Source: Argopecten irradians
Taxonomy: Eukaryota > Mollusca > Bivalvia > Pectinida > Pectinidae
DNA length: 64,000 nt
Reading direction: 5' to 3'
NCBI RefSeq assembly: GCF_041381155.1
Contig: NC_091138.1
Span: 36,635,604 to 36,699,603, forward strand
Numbering within the stretch: position 1 is the first letter of the stretch; the number at the start of each line of letters is the position of its first letter. Shown piece by piece: positions 46,601 through 56,500 of this stretch. The notes under the pieces were generated by a model that saw only the letters and a program-made list of their open reading frames with translations, was not told the DNA's origin and searched no databases. The position numbers and the translations under genes are program-made.

Positions 46601-49185
46601 TTCCAAATGTAGATATCTTTTTCCACTTCGTTTCATAGAACGTAAATAAAAACCAAAAACAACAGCAAATAAACAAATAAATAAATTAAGATGTTTGTTG
46701 GCTTATCCACATTACGGATTATTATAGGTATTAAATTAAGGCGTTCTAAATTAATTGTTTCCTTTTTAATGAATGCAATCAGAAATGGAAGTGAATGTTC
46801 CAATGTGTTCTGCGTCGCTCATTTGAATAGTTATAAACAACTTTAAACTATATTATAATGACATGTTTTTCTCTAAAACTAGGTAAAGCAGCTGGTCACG
46901 ACACCATTTGTCACCACATGTTAAAACTTACAGCACATTCCTTAAGCAAGCCATTATAATTTCTCTTCAATATGTCTTTAAATCAAAATATCTTTCCTGA
47001 AATATGGAAAAAGGCATTGTACTTCCTCTATTCAGAAAAGGGCGATAAACATCTAGTGTCCCATTATCGACCAATCACGCTGCTGTCTTACGTTAGGCAA
47101 GTTTTTGAAAGAGATGTTTTTAAATATAGATACAATAATTTTTATGATAATTCTCTCTTTTCACTCAACACTACATCAACTTATAGAAATGCATCATATC
47201 ATATGCTGCTCTTTAGAAGAAAAAAAACCCCAAGCCTGTGTTATTTTTTGCGACATTTCTTAGGCATTTGATCGAGTTTGGTATAGGTGGCTAATACTAA
47301 AACTAGAAGCCGACGGTATTACAGGCAATCTTTAAAAATGGCTTAACGATTATATTTCCTAGCGCAAACAACAAGTTTTATCAAATAATGTGCTTTCTGA
47401 CACAGGTTACACAAATGCGGGAGTACCACAAGGGAGTGTCTTGGAACCCCTCTTGTTTTTGATTTATATACGTGATATTGTTGATAATTTGAATAGTATA
47501 TCTCGCTTATTTGTTGATAACACATCATTAGTGTGTTCCTATTAATCTTGTTTGGAAATTCAAATAGCTTTAATGTTGATTTGCAAAACTTCATGAATGG
47601 TCCCAAGACTGGCTAACTAGATTAAATCCATAAAAAAACGGATGTATTACTGATAATTAATTGAAAACACATAAATCCTTTAGACCTTTATTTAGAAATG
47701 AAAAATTAAATTTAGTAGATAATCAAAAGCATTTAGGCGTTCTTTTTAGTTCAATTGATAAATGGTTTCTAAAAAATAAAAGAAACGATTAAAACCTGGA
47801 TGACAAAAAGTAGCAAGGTTAAGAAAATTTAAATATCTCGTATGGTATGGGATGGGTGTTCTCTGGCAGAGGTAAATAAACTGAAACAGGTACAACTCGT
47901 GGCAGTACGAATTATTACCGACATGCCATTATTTCCAAGTAACTCCACAATGCACTAATTTTCTTCTTCCAAGGGGAGGAAAACTTAAAATGATACAGTA
48001 GCGCATTTTCGATTTTCTACTTCTTATGAGTCCTTCGCTCCATCAGAGAACAGCCACCACTCAACAGTTGTCAATCTTAAGTTATTAACAAGCACGATTC
48101 AGGACCTATTCACGATTTAGCGGGAGATAGAAAGTTAAATGTTTTGCATACAAGATTACGACATTCTTGCAGTAGCTTGAAATATGATTTGTTTAAAAAT
48201 GAATATTATTACTGATCCATCCTGTACATGTGGCAATGATTGTGAAGATGTGTTTCATTATTTTTTAATTGTGCTTTATATACAGAAGAGCGTGGAATTT
48301 TATTTAATAATATATCCCGCTATTGCAATGTTAATGTAATCCTCTTTGGTTCTCCATGGTTATCTGACGAACAAAACAGCTTTATCTTTCAACATGTAAG
48401 GACATTCATTAAATGCAGGTCAATATTTATTGTCATGGTCAATATAATTTTCTGTTGTATCCTTTATAATATCTTCTCCATCCATCTCTCTCTCTCAGTC
48501 TAAGTATTATACCTGATACTTCCTATTTCACTACAACATAACTTAAATAAGTTATGAAAAAAATATATCCATCCGATGCTGACGACGGCGGAGAAATGTA
48601 ATTAAGAAAGCAAGGAGTGACAAGAAGAAAACAACTGAATAAAATACACCATCCGATAAAGTAGAAGGATAAAGAAAGTGTAAACTGTACCCATTGTCGT
48701 TGGCATCGGAAGTGATTTCTGTCTTAATTAATATGATATAAATCGAGAGTGAAATATCACAATTCGACGAAATATGATCACCTCCCTCTCTCACGACGAA
48801 ATATGATCACCTCCCTCTCTCACGACGAAATATGATCGACTCCCTCTCTCATGACTCATTCATCCTCTCTGTCGTTCTCTGTCTTTTTATTATAAATCGG
48901 CAATACATTATCCACTTTGTCTCCCCATCTGTCTCAACGTTTATATAGGAAACTATTTATAATTCTATATTATATTGTACATGTATATTTATGTAAATAA
49001 TTATTCTGAGGAAACGGCTAAGTTATGAAAACTTTAACCTAATCCTTGTTTGACAATAAAAATAGGTTTAAACTAATCCTGTTTTCTCTACAGATCCTAC
49101 ACAGACTATTTTGACATACAGTAAATTTACTGCTGGTGTTGCATCCGCTGACCTTCTAACAGTACCTGCCAATTGTCCTTCATAG
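34667..49185 (+). CDS. Ependymin-related secreted protein A, 5 exons, 197 aa
   Basis: Coding exons are 34667-34813 (147 bp), 42846-42956 (111), 43577-43655 (79), 46196-46360 (165) and 49094-49185 (92, stop TAG). Phases are 0-0-1-1. Donors are GTAAGT, GTCAGT, GTACGA and GTAAGT; all acceptors end in AG. A second ATG follows the first directly. Residues 1-16 are a signal peptide (MMFVLLLLSVVPLALS). Cysteines are at 23-24 (CC), 97, 110, 154 and 195, with the last in PANCPS. NIT (residue 143) is an N-glycosylation sequon. The order fits the ependymin family, whose molluscan members are secreted glycoproteins expressed in mantle, nervous or other tissue; no specific role can be read from sequence. 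Intron 1 contains a whole LTR element, intron 3 a MITE and a Tc1-like element, and intron 4 a LINE remnant. Confidence 0.9.
34814..36258. other. Intron 1 of gene A, 5' part
   Basis: AT-rich sequence with no coding exon, RNA gene or recognised repeat. Short minus-strand hydrophobic frames (35862-36125) reflect base composition. Confidence 0.5.
36263..36969 (-). repeat. 3' LTR of the Gmr1-like element
   Basis: 707 bp with ends TGTTAC...TAACA. It is identical to the other LTR over its inner ~560 bp. All observed differences lie within the first ~150 bp of the plus-strand left end, that is, the R/U5 side. Confidence 0.95.
37035..41855 (-). CDS. Gag-Pol of the Gmr1-like element (integrase before RT)
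   Basis: One uninterrupted frame of 1606 codons. Parts in order: an E/K-rich coiled coil at about residues 65-150, a gag domain, a CCHC knuckle (CNYCKKVGHVMSEC) near 397, an aspartic protease (DTGAS) near 490, integrase with HHCC zinc finger near 745-790 and a catalytic core from about 815 to 910, a GPY/F module (RYFGPYIVEKKVDDVNYIV) near 1055, reverse transcriptase with YIDD near 1341, and RNase H from about 1480 to the end (ADALSR). RT and RNase H are clearly Gypsy-type, but integrase precedes RT as in Copia elements. That arrangement defines the Gmr1-like group. Its product drives copy-and-paste movement of the element and is not a host gene. Confidence 0.95.
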   Translation of the reverse strand: MTTMQVEQFVKAPSLEVLLQVSKKDLLLLGKHLGLTIKTNLRKAEIRNVIIRYFVDNGKFDSSALDSIEETVSSEIQIRQMELEHEMKLRQMEIDKEKEMREREIEKELREKEIEKELKEKERDQMLELEKQKIQAETELRIKELELASQDSSSNPTFRGLQGNRGFDVSRNIRLVPPFQEKEVDKYFLHFEKIADSMKWPEDKLTMLLQSVLIGKARDIYSSLSVDEISNYQVVKKAILKVYELVPEAYRQKFRNSRKRDEQTHVEFAREKEQLFNRWCDSKEIDEDFGKLRQLLLIEEFKRCVHTNIKTHLDERKVETLSEAATMGDDYALTHKGSFVKNSSQDKNSTTGTSKFGQPRNPTFSGPSNDKPKLGDKTKSASKTDDRVGVGSPSGPVCNYCKKVGHVMSECYSLQRKEQRRKQSVPSVLAMSKPSQKLSDIVEDSKVSVEIKSSESDSVLEKYSPFISEGFVSLTSDITNLKPVKILRDTGASHSLILDGVVPLSEETSSGSSVLLQGVVLGFVNVPLHCVYLKSDLVTGPVTIGVRPELPIEGVSLILGNDLAGEKVRVDPLVSSIPDKTDDAETIQQEFPGIFPSCAVTRSMSKKVSDVAVVEDHYSPGLGDTFLAHDIEDVGSKCDLLSNPVDFDSDRVVPNKGTSLSDMMSKSSLSREELIVEQEKDPEISLLCNRALSEEEAEKVPVCYFRQSGVLMRKWRPPDVSPEEDWKVVNQIVVPPRYRQDILSLSHDVPMAGHLGVTKTYNRILDHFFWPKLKRDVADFCRSCHTCQVVGKPNQKIPVAPLHPIPAFEEPFSRVIIDCVGPLPKTKSGNEYLLTIMCASTRFPEAIPLRNIKAPNIVKALVKFFTLVGLPKAVQSDQGSNFMSGIFQQVMYQLQIKQYKSSAYHPESQGALERFHQTLKNMMRSYCFENKRDWDEGIHMLLFGVRESVQESLGFSPFELVFGHTVRGPLKILKDKILDEDSKVNLLDYVCNFKQRLTRACELAKENLALTQTKMKTWYDKDARARSFDPGDKILALLPIPGQPLQARYFGPYIVEKKVDDVNYIVQTPGRRKKTQLCHVNMLKEYVDREESKTSQPIATLASVPSQSESTADICKLDLDGGVQDVGLDCGVKLRNSDVLANLDKKLCHLSEKERNELKDLILEYKHLFPDTPGKTDAIYHDVDVGDAPPVKKHPYRVNPLKEEHLKKEIQYMLDNDIIEPSKSEWSSPCVLVPKPDKTYRFCTDFRKVNSVSKTDSYPIPRIDSCIDKVGKAKYVSKFDLLKGYWQVPLTERAKEVSAFVTSQGLYQYKVMPFGMKNAPATFQRLLNSVISDLEGCDGYIDDVINYHDTWEDHLRGIREFFERLTTMKLTVNLLKCEFCHATVEFLGHVVGQGQVKPVQAKVESIIDFPTPGGKRELMRFLGMAGYYRKFCQNFSVIAAPLTALLKKNVKFVWSDECKSAFEKLKAILSNSPVLTAPDFNKQFKLFVDASDVGVGAVLMQEGTEQIDHPICYFSKKFDKHQRNYSTIEKECLALILALNQFDVYLCTTVVPVLVFTDHNPLTFIGKMKNKNQRILRWSLTLQEYNLDIKHIKGKDNILADALSRI
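41985..42691 (-). repeat. 5' LTR of the Gmr1-like element
   Basis: 707 bp, the partner of 36263-36969, and it would carry the element's promoter. The primer-binding site lies immediately to its left. Confidence 0.95.
43924..44242. mobile_element. MITE, GGGGTTACTATCACTG family, near-complete
   Basis: The left end has CGGAGTTACTATCACTGTCG and CAATATCCACACTTGG. The right end has GTGGATAAAACTAGAGATAG and TAACCCCTGG, giving imperfect terminal inverted repeats. The interior GTAGGCATGTGATTTATTAG matches the other family members. Lies in intron 3 of gene A. Confidence 0.65.
44249..45982. mobile_element. Tc1/mariner-like non-autonomous element with internal GGTAACACCATGGACA repeats
   Basis: The left end CGAGTCATTCTCAGAAATGT pairs with the right end ACTTTTCTGAGAATTACTCA over ~27 bp. 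TA flanks both sides (44247-44248 and 45983-45984). The 1.73-kb interior has no transposase. It carries about ten forms of TGTCCATGGTGTTACC in both orientations (for example near 44430, 44767, 44814, 44979, 45160, 45184, 45214, 45229 and 45580), which look like dispersed protein-binding sites. Confidence 0.6.
46880..48430 (+). mobile_element. Decayed LINE remnant in intron 4 of gene A
   Basis: Plus-strand frames show pieces of RT in order: FPEIWKKALYFLYSEKGD with HYRPITLL (about 46990-47080), AGVPQGSVLEPLLFLIYI (47417-47470), RLFVDNTSL in place of the usual FADD (about 47503-47535), and a degenerate CTCGNDCEDVFHYF tail (about 48220-48270). Many stops and frameshifts are present and the catalytic DD is lost. 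An old copy. Confidence 0.75.
48762..48855. repeat. Short tandem repeat, 29-bp unit, ~3 copies
   Basis: CGACGAAATATGATCACCTC followed by CCTCTCTCA, three copies, the last diverged. Confidence 0.75.
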
Positions 49186-50397
49186 GTATGCCAACCGACC
49201 ATCGAAATACACCACAGATATTTTGTATTTTGATATCTTGTATTAAAACAAACACAGAAAAAAATCGTATTTCCCTTAATCACAAAACAAACATATTTAC
49301 TCTTATATCATTATTGAAAAGTCTGTGTTTACTTTACATCTTAATTATTTATAATTTTTATTTCTTTGATAATTATACTTGAATAAATAAGTTGGTTTAC
49401 AGTACATTCTTCGATATCTCGGTATTAAGTTGTAAAACATCGTTAAATTTAAGTGTACACAACTTTAAAGTGTTATTTTGTTCGGGATCAACACGATACT
49501 TTGAATGAAAAAAATTACCTATAGCCGTATGAGTTTGGGGTAACGTGGATAAACTTGATAATACAAGCTTTTCTTTATTTGAACAATATCTCCTTTTGTG
49601 GGAAGGCATTGATTGGTCAGAACGTCATGACGTCACAATCGATACCTACCCTCAGGGAAGATAATATGTAAAGATGGAATAAATCAGTAATTGTGATCTT
49701 TAATATGGTGAATGAAAAATATGTATGTTTAGCAAAATGATAATTCAGATTTAGTGAAATGTTCTAAAAATTGATTTAAGTAAACTTATTTGATTTATAC
49801 TTTGTTAATATCTTTGAATGATAACATCAGATTTCGAGGTTATTAACATTATCATTTTACACCACTGTCCTTCATATTTCAGGTTTCTACAAATGATTGT
49901 TTTGTAATTTTCGAAATAAAATGTTTACAAAATTAATAAAATCTTGGATCTTTGATTTTCAATGAATTGAGGAAAGGAGTGAAGAGTTCGTAAATATATG
50001 AATACTTATGTTATTGCGAATGGTCTTTTATCGATGCAACATTGCCTGCTGAGAATCATGGCTGGTTCGTTCCTCATCATTGCTACCAGCAAATAAACAA
50101 GCCTATATAATTATGACAAAATGTAAAACCAAGGATAGACACCAAAATTGACGTATTTATAAGGTAATATCTGCTGAACAACTTCAAACGATGCGCACAG
50201 TAGAAAGGTAAAAGTTAAAACCCATTCCCTTTTATAACTACAGAAAAATGTTTACATATCATGATACTTGAGGTTGTAAGAATGTATTTCCAGTTCGTTT
50301 GTATATACAGCCTACGTGTGAGCTAAAGCGTAGTCTCGCTCTACCCGAAAAAGTTAAATTTGATATCAATACTGTTATATATGTCTACCACATCCTC
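49186..50397. other. 3' flank of gene A and spacer
   Basis: Candidate poly(A) signals AATAAAATG (49916) and AATAAAATC (49936) lie about 740 bp after the stop, with none closer that is convincing. No gene is recognised. Confidence 0.4.
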
Positions 50398-50716
50398 GTT
50401 ACACCAAGGGTTACTATTACCATTGTAATATCCACCCCTTGAATATTTCATACTATTTTAAAATCTAAAACAAAGAAAAAAAGACAAATCACATGCCTTC
50501 ACAGTCTTCTTCGAAGATTATGTATAAAGCGATGCCTAACTTCAACATCATACAGTGAACTACAGTGTACCGTCATTTGATTCTTTTTATGTACATCAAA
50601 GGTTCAAATTTCCTGCCTCGTCTGCGGTCGCAAACAGGGTCTTCAGTTTATCTATGGAATAGCGCAGGGGTGGGTAAAACGATTGAAATGATTGTAACCC
50701 ATGGGGTATCGCGGAT
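50398..50716. mobile_element. MITE, GGGGTTACTATCACTG family
   Basis: Inverted relative to the 15.6-kb copy. The left end is AAGGGTTACTATTACCATTG, TAATATCCACCCCTTG. The right end is CAGGGGTGGGTAAAACGATT, GATTGTAACCCATGGGG. The interior contains CACATGCCTTCACAGTCTTC, matching the complement of the other copies. Confidence 0.65.
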
Positions 50717-52152
50717 GGCCCAATTTCATAATCAAAGAATTGATCCACAAGGGTTTTCTCTGTTGATACTCAAATGTGTCAGTTTAAGCACTTTCTTTAT
50801 TAAAGAACAATCCAGCACAGCTAAACTTTCTTCATAGTATTGAAAAATTCTATCGTTTCACATGCCTTATATAAAATAAAAGAGAAAATATTAATGACTT
50901 ATATGGAATTGTTCAATGTTGTAATCGTGTAACAGTAGCAGTTAAGGGCTAGGTGGTGCACACAAATAAAAAGATGACAATCTATTCATTACACATACTG
51001 AGAGGAATATAATCACTCTGTGTTTATCCATATTAGTATAAAGAAGAAAACTTTGTTTCCGCTTTGACATTGAGGTTCAAAGGAGAAAGACAAATTTTAA
51101 AAACCACTCTTATAGAAACTATCAGATATTCAAGGACAAGATATGAAAGAATTTGACAGCATTGACTGAATGGTAGTAGCATGCGTTCTAAATCTAAATA
51201 GATTGAGTAGCGAGATAACTTTTTTTTTTCATTTTGAAAATCGGAATTATACTTTAAAATAATTCCATACAGAAAGAGAACGGAGAAATAATTTCAAAAC
51301 AAGAAGACCTTCTGGATGAAGTAAGATTATTTTATGACAAGGTTTACTCCATTTAAGAATAATGTGATTGGAAATCAGCATACATTTTGATACATAATAT
51401 AAGATTTTCTATTTTCCATTGATGATTAACCTCCGATAAATTCACTGCATATTTTCTGAAATTTTTTTGTAAGGGAAGTTTTTTTGTTAGGTCTATTCAT
51501 TATGGTTTATAAATGGAGAACTATCTATAACTCAAATACATAAAAGCATAGCATGTATACCAAAAGGGATACATCTAGAGTTTGAAAAATATTTAGTGTA
51601 AAATTGCAACTGGCTCCATTGCTTGTAGGTTGAATTATTTTCTAGACAAATCGATATATATATATATATAGGAATCAAACAGGTTTTATGATAGTTGGGT
51701 ATATAGTTAGGAAATACTAGGTTGGTTTATGACATTGTGGAATTAACATATCTGGCATGGCTTTGAAAATATTTATTTTGAAAAGAAAATTAGAAATTCA
51801 TTAAAAGTCTCTCTCTCTTCCCCCCCTCCCTCTTCCCCCTCTCTGTCCCCATCCCCCCGCTCTCTCTCACGTTAATTTTAGCCCAGATAAAAATAAATAC
51901 AGTCTAATACATTTTTTAAAGATAGATCAAAGTGGAAATCTTTGAAGCCAAAAGAGGCTGTCGTTAAGGTGACCCTATGGTTCCGGTTTTATCGTGTTAT
52001 GTATCGCAAACCTTGAAATAACAAGACCTTAAAGGCTATACATATAAACAATACTCCAATAGTTCTCTCCTAATATCTGATGATACATTCAATATCATAT
52101 ATGGTAAAACAATATCTTTGAAGGAATCTGTTAAGTAGCTTAATAAAACTTT

Positions 52153-52187
<35 letters not shown>

Positions 52188-52822
52188 AATCTCTGACTTG
52201 AGTACATAAAAGCAAAGGTAAAACACTAGTTGTCTGGACTGGCAGAAGACTTTTATTGACGATATATATTGTGAGGTACTAATTAGGCATTGATACTAGT
52301 GTTTTTACTTATTTTTAATTAAAAAAAAGGAAGTTTTAATATCTTAACCAGAACTATAGTTTCGCCAATTACTCTCCGATTTTAGTTTACAATATCAGGC
52401 GAATTTTTTTTTTTTGTGTGCAACGCCATAATGCTCTATGTACAATTATTTCAGGCCATGCAAAAATAACCTCAAAACTTCTAACCAATGGGATTGAGTG
52501 TAGCATTTATATTAAATCATAATTGAATGACTATACTCAATCTTACAATTTTTTAACAACAAATCATATTGAAAGTCTAAAGGTTCGTCATGTCTAAAAT
52601 TGTTATCTCAATATCTAAACAGTGTGCCAATAAACAACGACATGTTTCGTTGAATACATTTTGAAAAAAAAAAGCCAGGGACGTAAATCGTTATTTTTCT
52701 ACATTTGTTACATAACATGTTTATGTAGTTTGATCATGACGAACGAATGGAATTGCAAGCGATAAGATTGAATGGAAAATTCCATAAAAAAAAAAAAAAA
52801 AAAAAAAAAAATTCTCTCTGTC
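50717..52822. other. Non-coding spacer with simple repeats
   Basis: Holds a (TA)n run at 51653-51670, a CT-rich tract at 51808-51870 and long A runs at 52157-52185 and 52786-52811. No gene or structured element was identified. The first A run could be the tail of an unrecognised retroposon. Confidence 0.5.
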
Positions 52823-53399
52823 TTAAAGGGACAATTCACTCAGGGTAATTCTTTTACATAATCAAGAAGCAAAATATGGCATAAATGTATCGTTCTACAT
52901 TCCTTATGAAACATATAAGATAAAATATTGACAAATTCCATGTCATTATTTAGTATTTTAATTGATACCGTTGTAAATACAAATCGTTGATCAATACGAT
53001 TAAGCAGGTACAACATGTACGCTGTACCGATATCCGAGCCAAAGTCACGCACGTTAAACAAATGAACTACATAACCACTGTGGAGGTGATAAAAATGATT
53101 TTCTAGGCAAGAAAATTCACCTAATAAGGTAAAAACACTACTGTCAGAGCGATTTGAGCAGTTTTAGACAAAAGTAGCATTTCTCTACGAGCAAGGGACA
53201 GGTTCGGCATACAAGATGTTCGACCACAATGTGTAATGGCGGACAGCGAGCGAGTTTCAACATTTCACACGCATTTCAATACCATGGGCTTTTCTGGCAT
53301 ATCACAGAAAACCCGACTGGTCTAATTCCCATTAGAACTGGTTATTTTCCGATATATGTACAAATTTTAATGTTCTCTTAGACTGAATTGTCCCTTTAA
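52823..53399. mobile_element. MITE, TTAAAGGGACAATTCACTCA family, copy 2
   Basis: 577 bp, aligned along its length with 15969-16541. It shares the termini and interior words such as TATGAAACATATAA, AATTGATACCGTTGTAA, CAAATCGTTGATCAATACGA, CACAATGTGTAATGGCGGAC and TTAATGTTCTCTTAGACTG. It ends about 80 bp before the conserved promoter block of gene B. Confidence 0.85.
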
Positions 53400-53480
53400 A
53401 AATAGCGTGAAAGGGAATAAGGAATAATTTGGCAATACGTTAAAAGACAAATGGTCCCAAAGTTATAAAATTGGGTTGGC

Positions 53481-53586
53481 ACAAAACCTATCTTATCACT
53501 AATGTGAACTCAACACACGGCTGGTTGTTCATATGTGTAACATCATTTAAACGGCCTTTCATATTGGCGGTACAAAGGCACTAAGA
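53481..53586 (+). promoter_or_regulatory. Proximal promoter of ependymin gene B, conserved with gene A
   Basis: Carries ACAAAACCTATCTTATC, AATGTGAAC, ACACGG and CATTTAAAC in the same order and similar spacing as upstream of gene A, including the GATA-type CTTATC and the ATTTAAA box. Confidence 0.55.
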
Positions 53587-56500
53587 ATGGTAGTAGTGGG
53601 ACTATTACTATGCTTTGTACAAGTGGCCCTATCTGGGCCTGTAACGGAACACTGTTGTCTCCCTAGACAGTTTACGGCCACAGTGATGGAAAATGGTGTA
53701 GTCCAGCTACCCACTGGTCCTACAGCAATTGATGTAAGTAAAGGTTATAATTATGTCCGTATCTGGCTAGTAATGATCTGATCATTATGGTTCCATGTGG
53801 TTAGGCCTTCTTTAGATGTATGGTGACCCAGGGCTCAGTTTCATGAACATTTCTTAACTTTAAGGAATTCCTTAACTTAAAATTCTCCATAGGAAAGCAC
53901 TACAGAAGTTAAGAGAAAATCTTAAGTTTAGGAGCACTTTCTTTTTTTTGAAAATTTTAAGTTAAAGGAAATTTAAGGAATGTTCATGAAACTGAGCCCA
54001 TATGCTACCGACCTGTAATCGCTCTTTAATTTTATTTTTAAAGACGTTTTGCGTAATCGAGGAAATAGAGAAAAATACCAACTTTTTTCTTTGCATGATT
54101 TTAATTTCAGTAAACCTTTTAGGAGTATCACAAGTTTTGTTGATATATTTGCCCAATGCCTATTGTAAACAATCGTATCCAATGCTAACGACGTTATCAT
54201 TTTCAATCTCATTTCGCAAGTTGTAGTTTTAGAATGTTAGAATACATTTCCCATGGTATGCCTTATAAAAAGGAGTACACGTTCATTCTGATTTAGTGGG
54301 TGATTTTTTCTTACTCAAAATAGAAGTGTCTTGCTAGAAGCCAATACAAGTAAATAACCGGCTATTTGGATGTCGTTTATAAGTCAATGGTTGCAGGATA
54401 AACATAATACATGGTTAGTATATTAGAATACAAGGTTTATTTTGGTGTTCTACACAGAAAGCCAAGATGACTCGATAAAGCTGACTCAGCAAAGCCTCGT
54501 CATCTCTGCTTTTCTAAATTTTGCACCAAAATAAACCTTGTATTGTAAGATAATACCTATGTTTTCTTTATGTACATATATATCAGTACATGTTAACGTT
54601 GTATTCTAATATAAAACCTATGTATTCTCTTTGTATTTCAGTACCTTTACCACATGTTAACGTTGTATTCTAATATAAAACCTATGTATTCTCTTTGTAT
54701 TTCAGTACCTTTCCCACATGTTAACGTTGTATTCTAATATAATATCATGTATTCTCTGAGTATTTCAGTACCTATCCCACATGTTAACGTTGTATTCTAA
54801 TATAAAACCTATGTATTCTCTAAGTATTTCAGTACCTATCCCACATGTTAACGTTGTATTCTAATATAAAACCTATGTATTATCTATGTATTTCAGTACC
54901 TTTCCCACATGTTAACGTTGTATTCTAATATAAAACCTATGTATTATCTATGTATTTCAGTACCTATCCCACATGTTAACGTTGTATTCTAATATAAAAC
55001 CTATGTATTCTCTATGTATTTCAGTACCTTTCCAACATGTTAACGTTGTATTCTAATATAAAACCTATGTATTCTCTATGTATTTCAGTACCTTTACCAC
55101 ATGTTAACGTTGTATTCTAATATAAAACCTATGTATTCTCTGAGTATTTCAGTACCTATCCCACATGTTAACGTTGTATTCTAATATAAAACCCATGTAT
55201 TCCCTATGTGTTTTCAGTACGTTTCCCACTTGCTATGCTTGGTCACTATACGCTAATACTAGCCGATTTTGTTTACCATAACTGCATGGTAACATTAAAC
55301 TTTGAACTTGCGTAAGAAAATGTTCTATGCAACGTAAAAGGACTACTTTTTTTAAACAAACACATGGCTTTGTTTACATTTTGATGCAACATTACGTGTA
55401 TATTGTTGTTTTTCATAGAATTTTGGAAAAATGTAAACAATAAATACATGTTTTATATTTATATATGATTCAAACAATTTTTAAATTAACAATTGTATAA
55501 AGAAACGGAAAAATATCCCGACCGGGGCGACGTGCTTTCATTTTTGTTAAAAATGATGGGTGTCAAATGTAAACATTACCTCTGTGTCTGTGTTCGTCAT
55601 ACGATCTAGTCTTTTGGGTGGACGGGCGTGAGACCTCCTGATAGAGGTCAGTTATAAACATATCCTCTTGTCTTTGTTCTTTGAGAATTTAATCATGTGT
55701 ATTATAAAACATGCACCGCTAGTAATCCACGTGTTGACAGTTACGCGTCACCACAAATACATTGTATCCATCGAACACAAGTGAAGTTGTTCCATCTATA
55801 GCCTAGATGGCGATGGATATAAGCGTAGATTATATAATCACATGGCTCCGAAGGATGTAATATCGTCAAGTCAGACGACAATCTCAAACAAATTTAGCTA
55901 CTTGAACACTGGTGTTTTGACAACTTCGGAAAACTCCACTGTGTAAGCGTGCGTCAGCCTCGCCTCGCTGCACAATAACGGTCACCGAGTTCACACATGT
56001 GGCCGAGAACAAATACTTTATGTTATTACGCTATATATGAACTTTTTGCAAAATTTAATACCTACTTAAAGTTCTGATCTGATTAAATAAAATTATCTCT
56101 GAAATTTACTTTGTTTGTCATGTTTATTTTACACTAAAATATTGAACTTTTTTGTCGTCGCGGATGAATAATTCTACCTTACGTGCAGCGTCATCATTCG
56201 CTGTTCAATTGAGTAAGCTCCTCCCACTTTTGACCGACTTTTATTGAATAATTACGTCACTTTCAAATGACGATTTTATTGCATAAAATATAAATAAAAA
56301 GTCGTGTGAGTGTAAATATAGGGATTGGATTTCGTTTTTATGTTAACCATGCTTGTATGGAGCAATTCCTCTAAGAATATATTCAATATGGGGCGCTAAC
56401 GCGCCCCATAGAATATATTCTTAGAGGAATTGCTCCATACAAGCATGGTTAACATAAAAACGAAATCCAATCCCTATATGAAACATTTGTATTCTCTATG

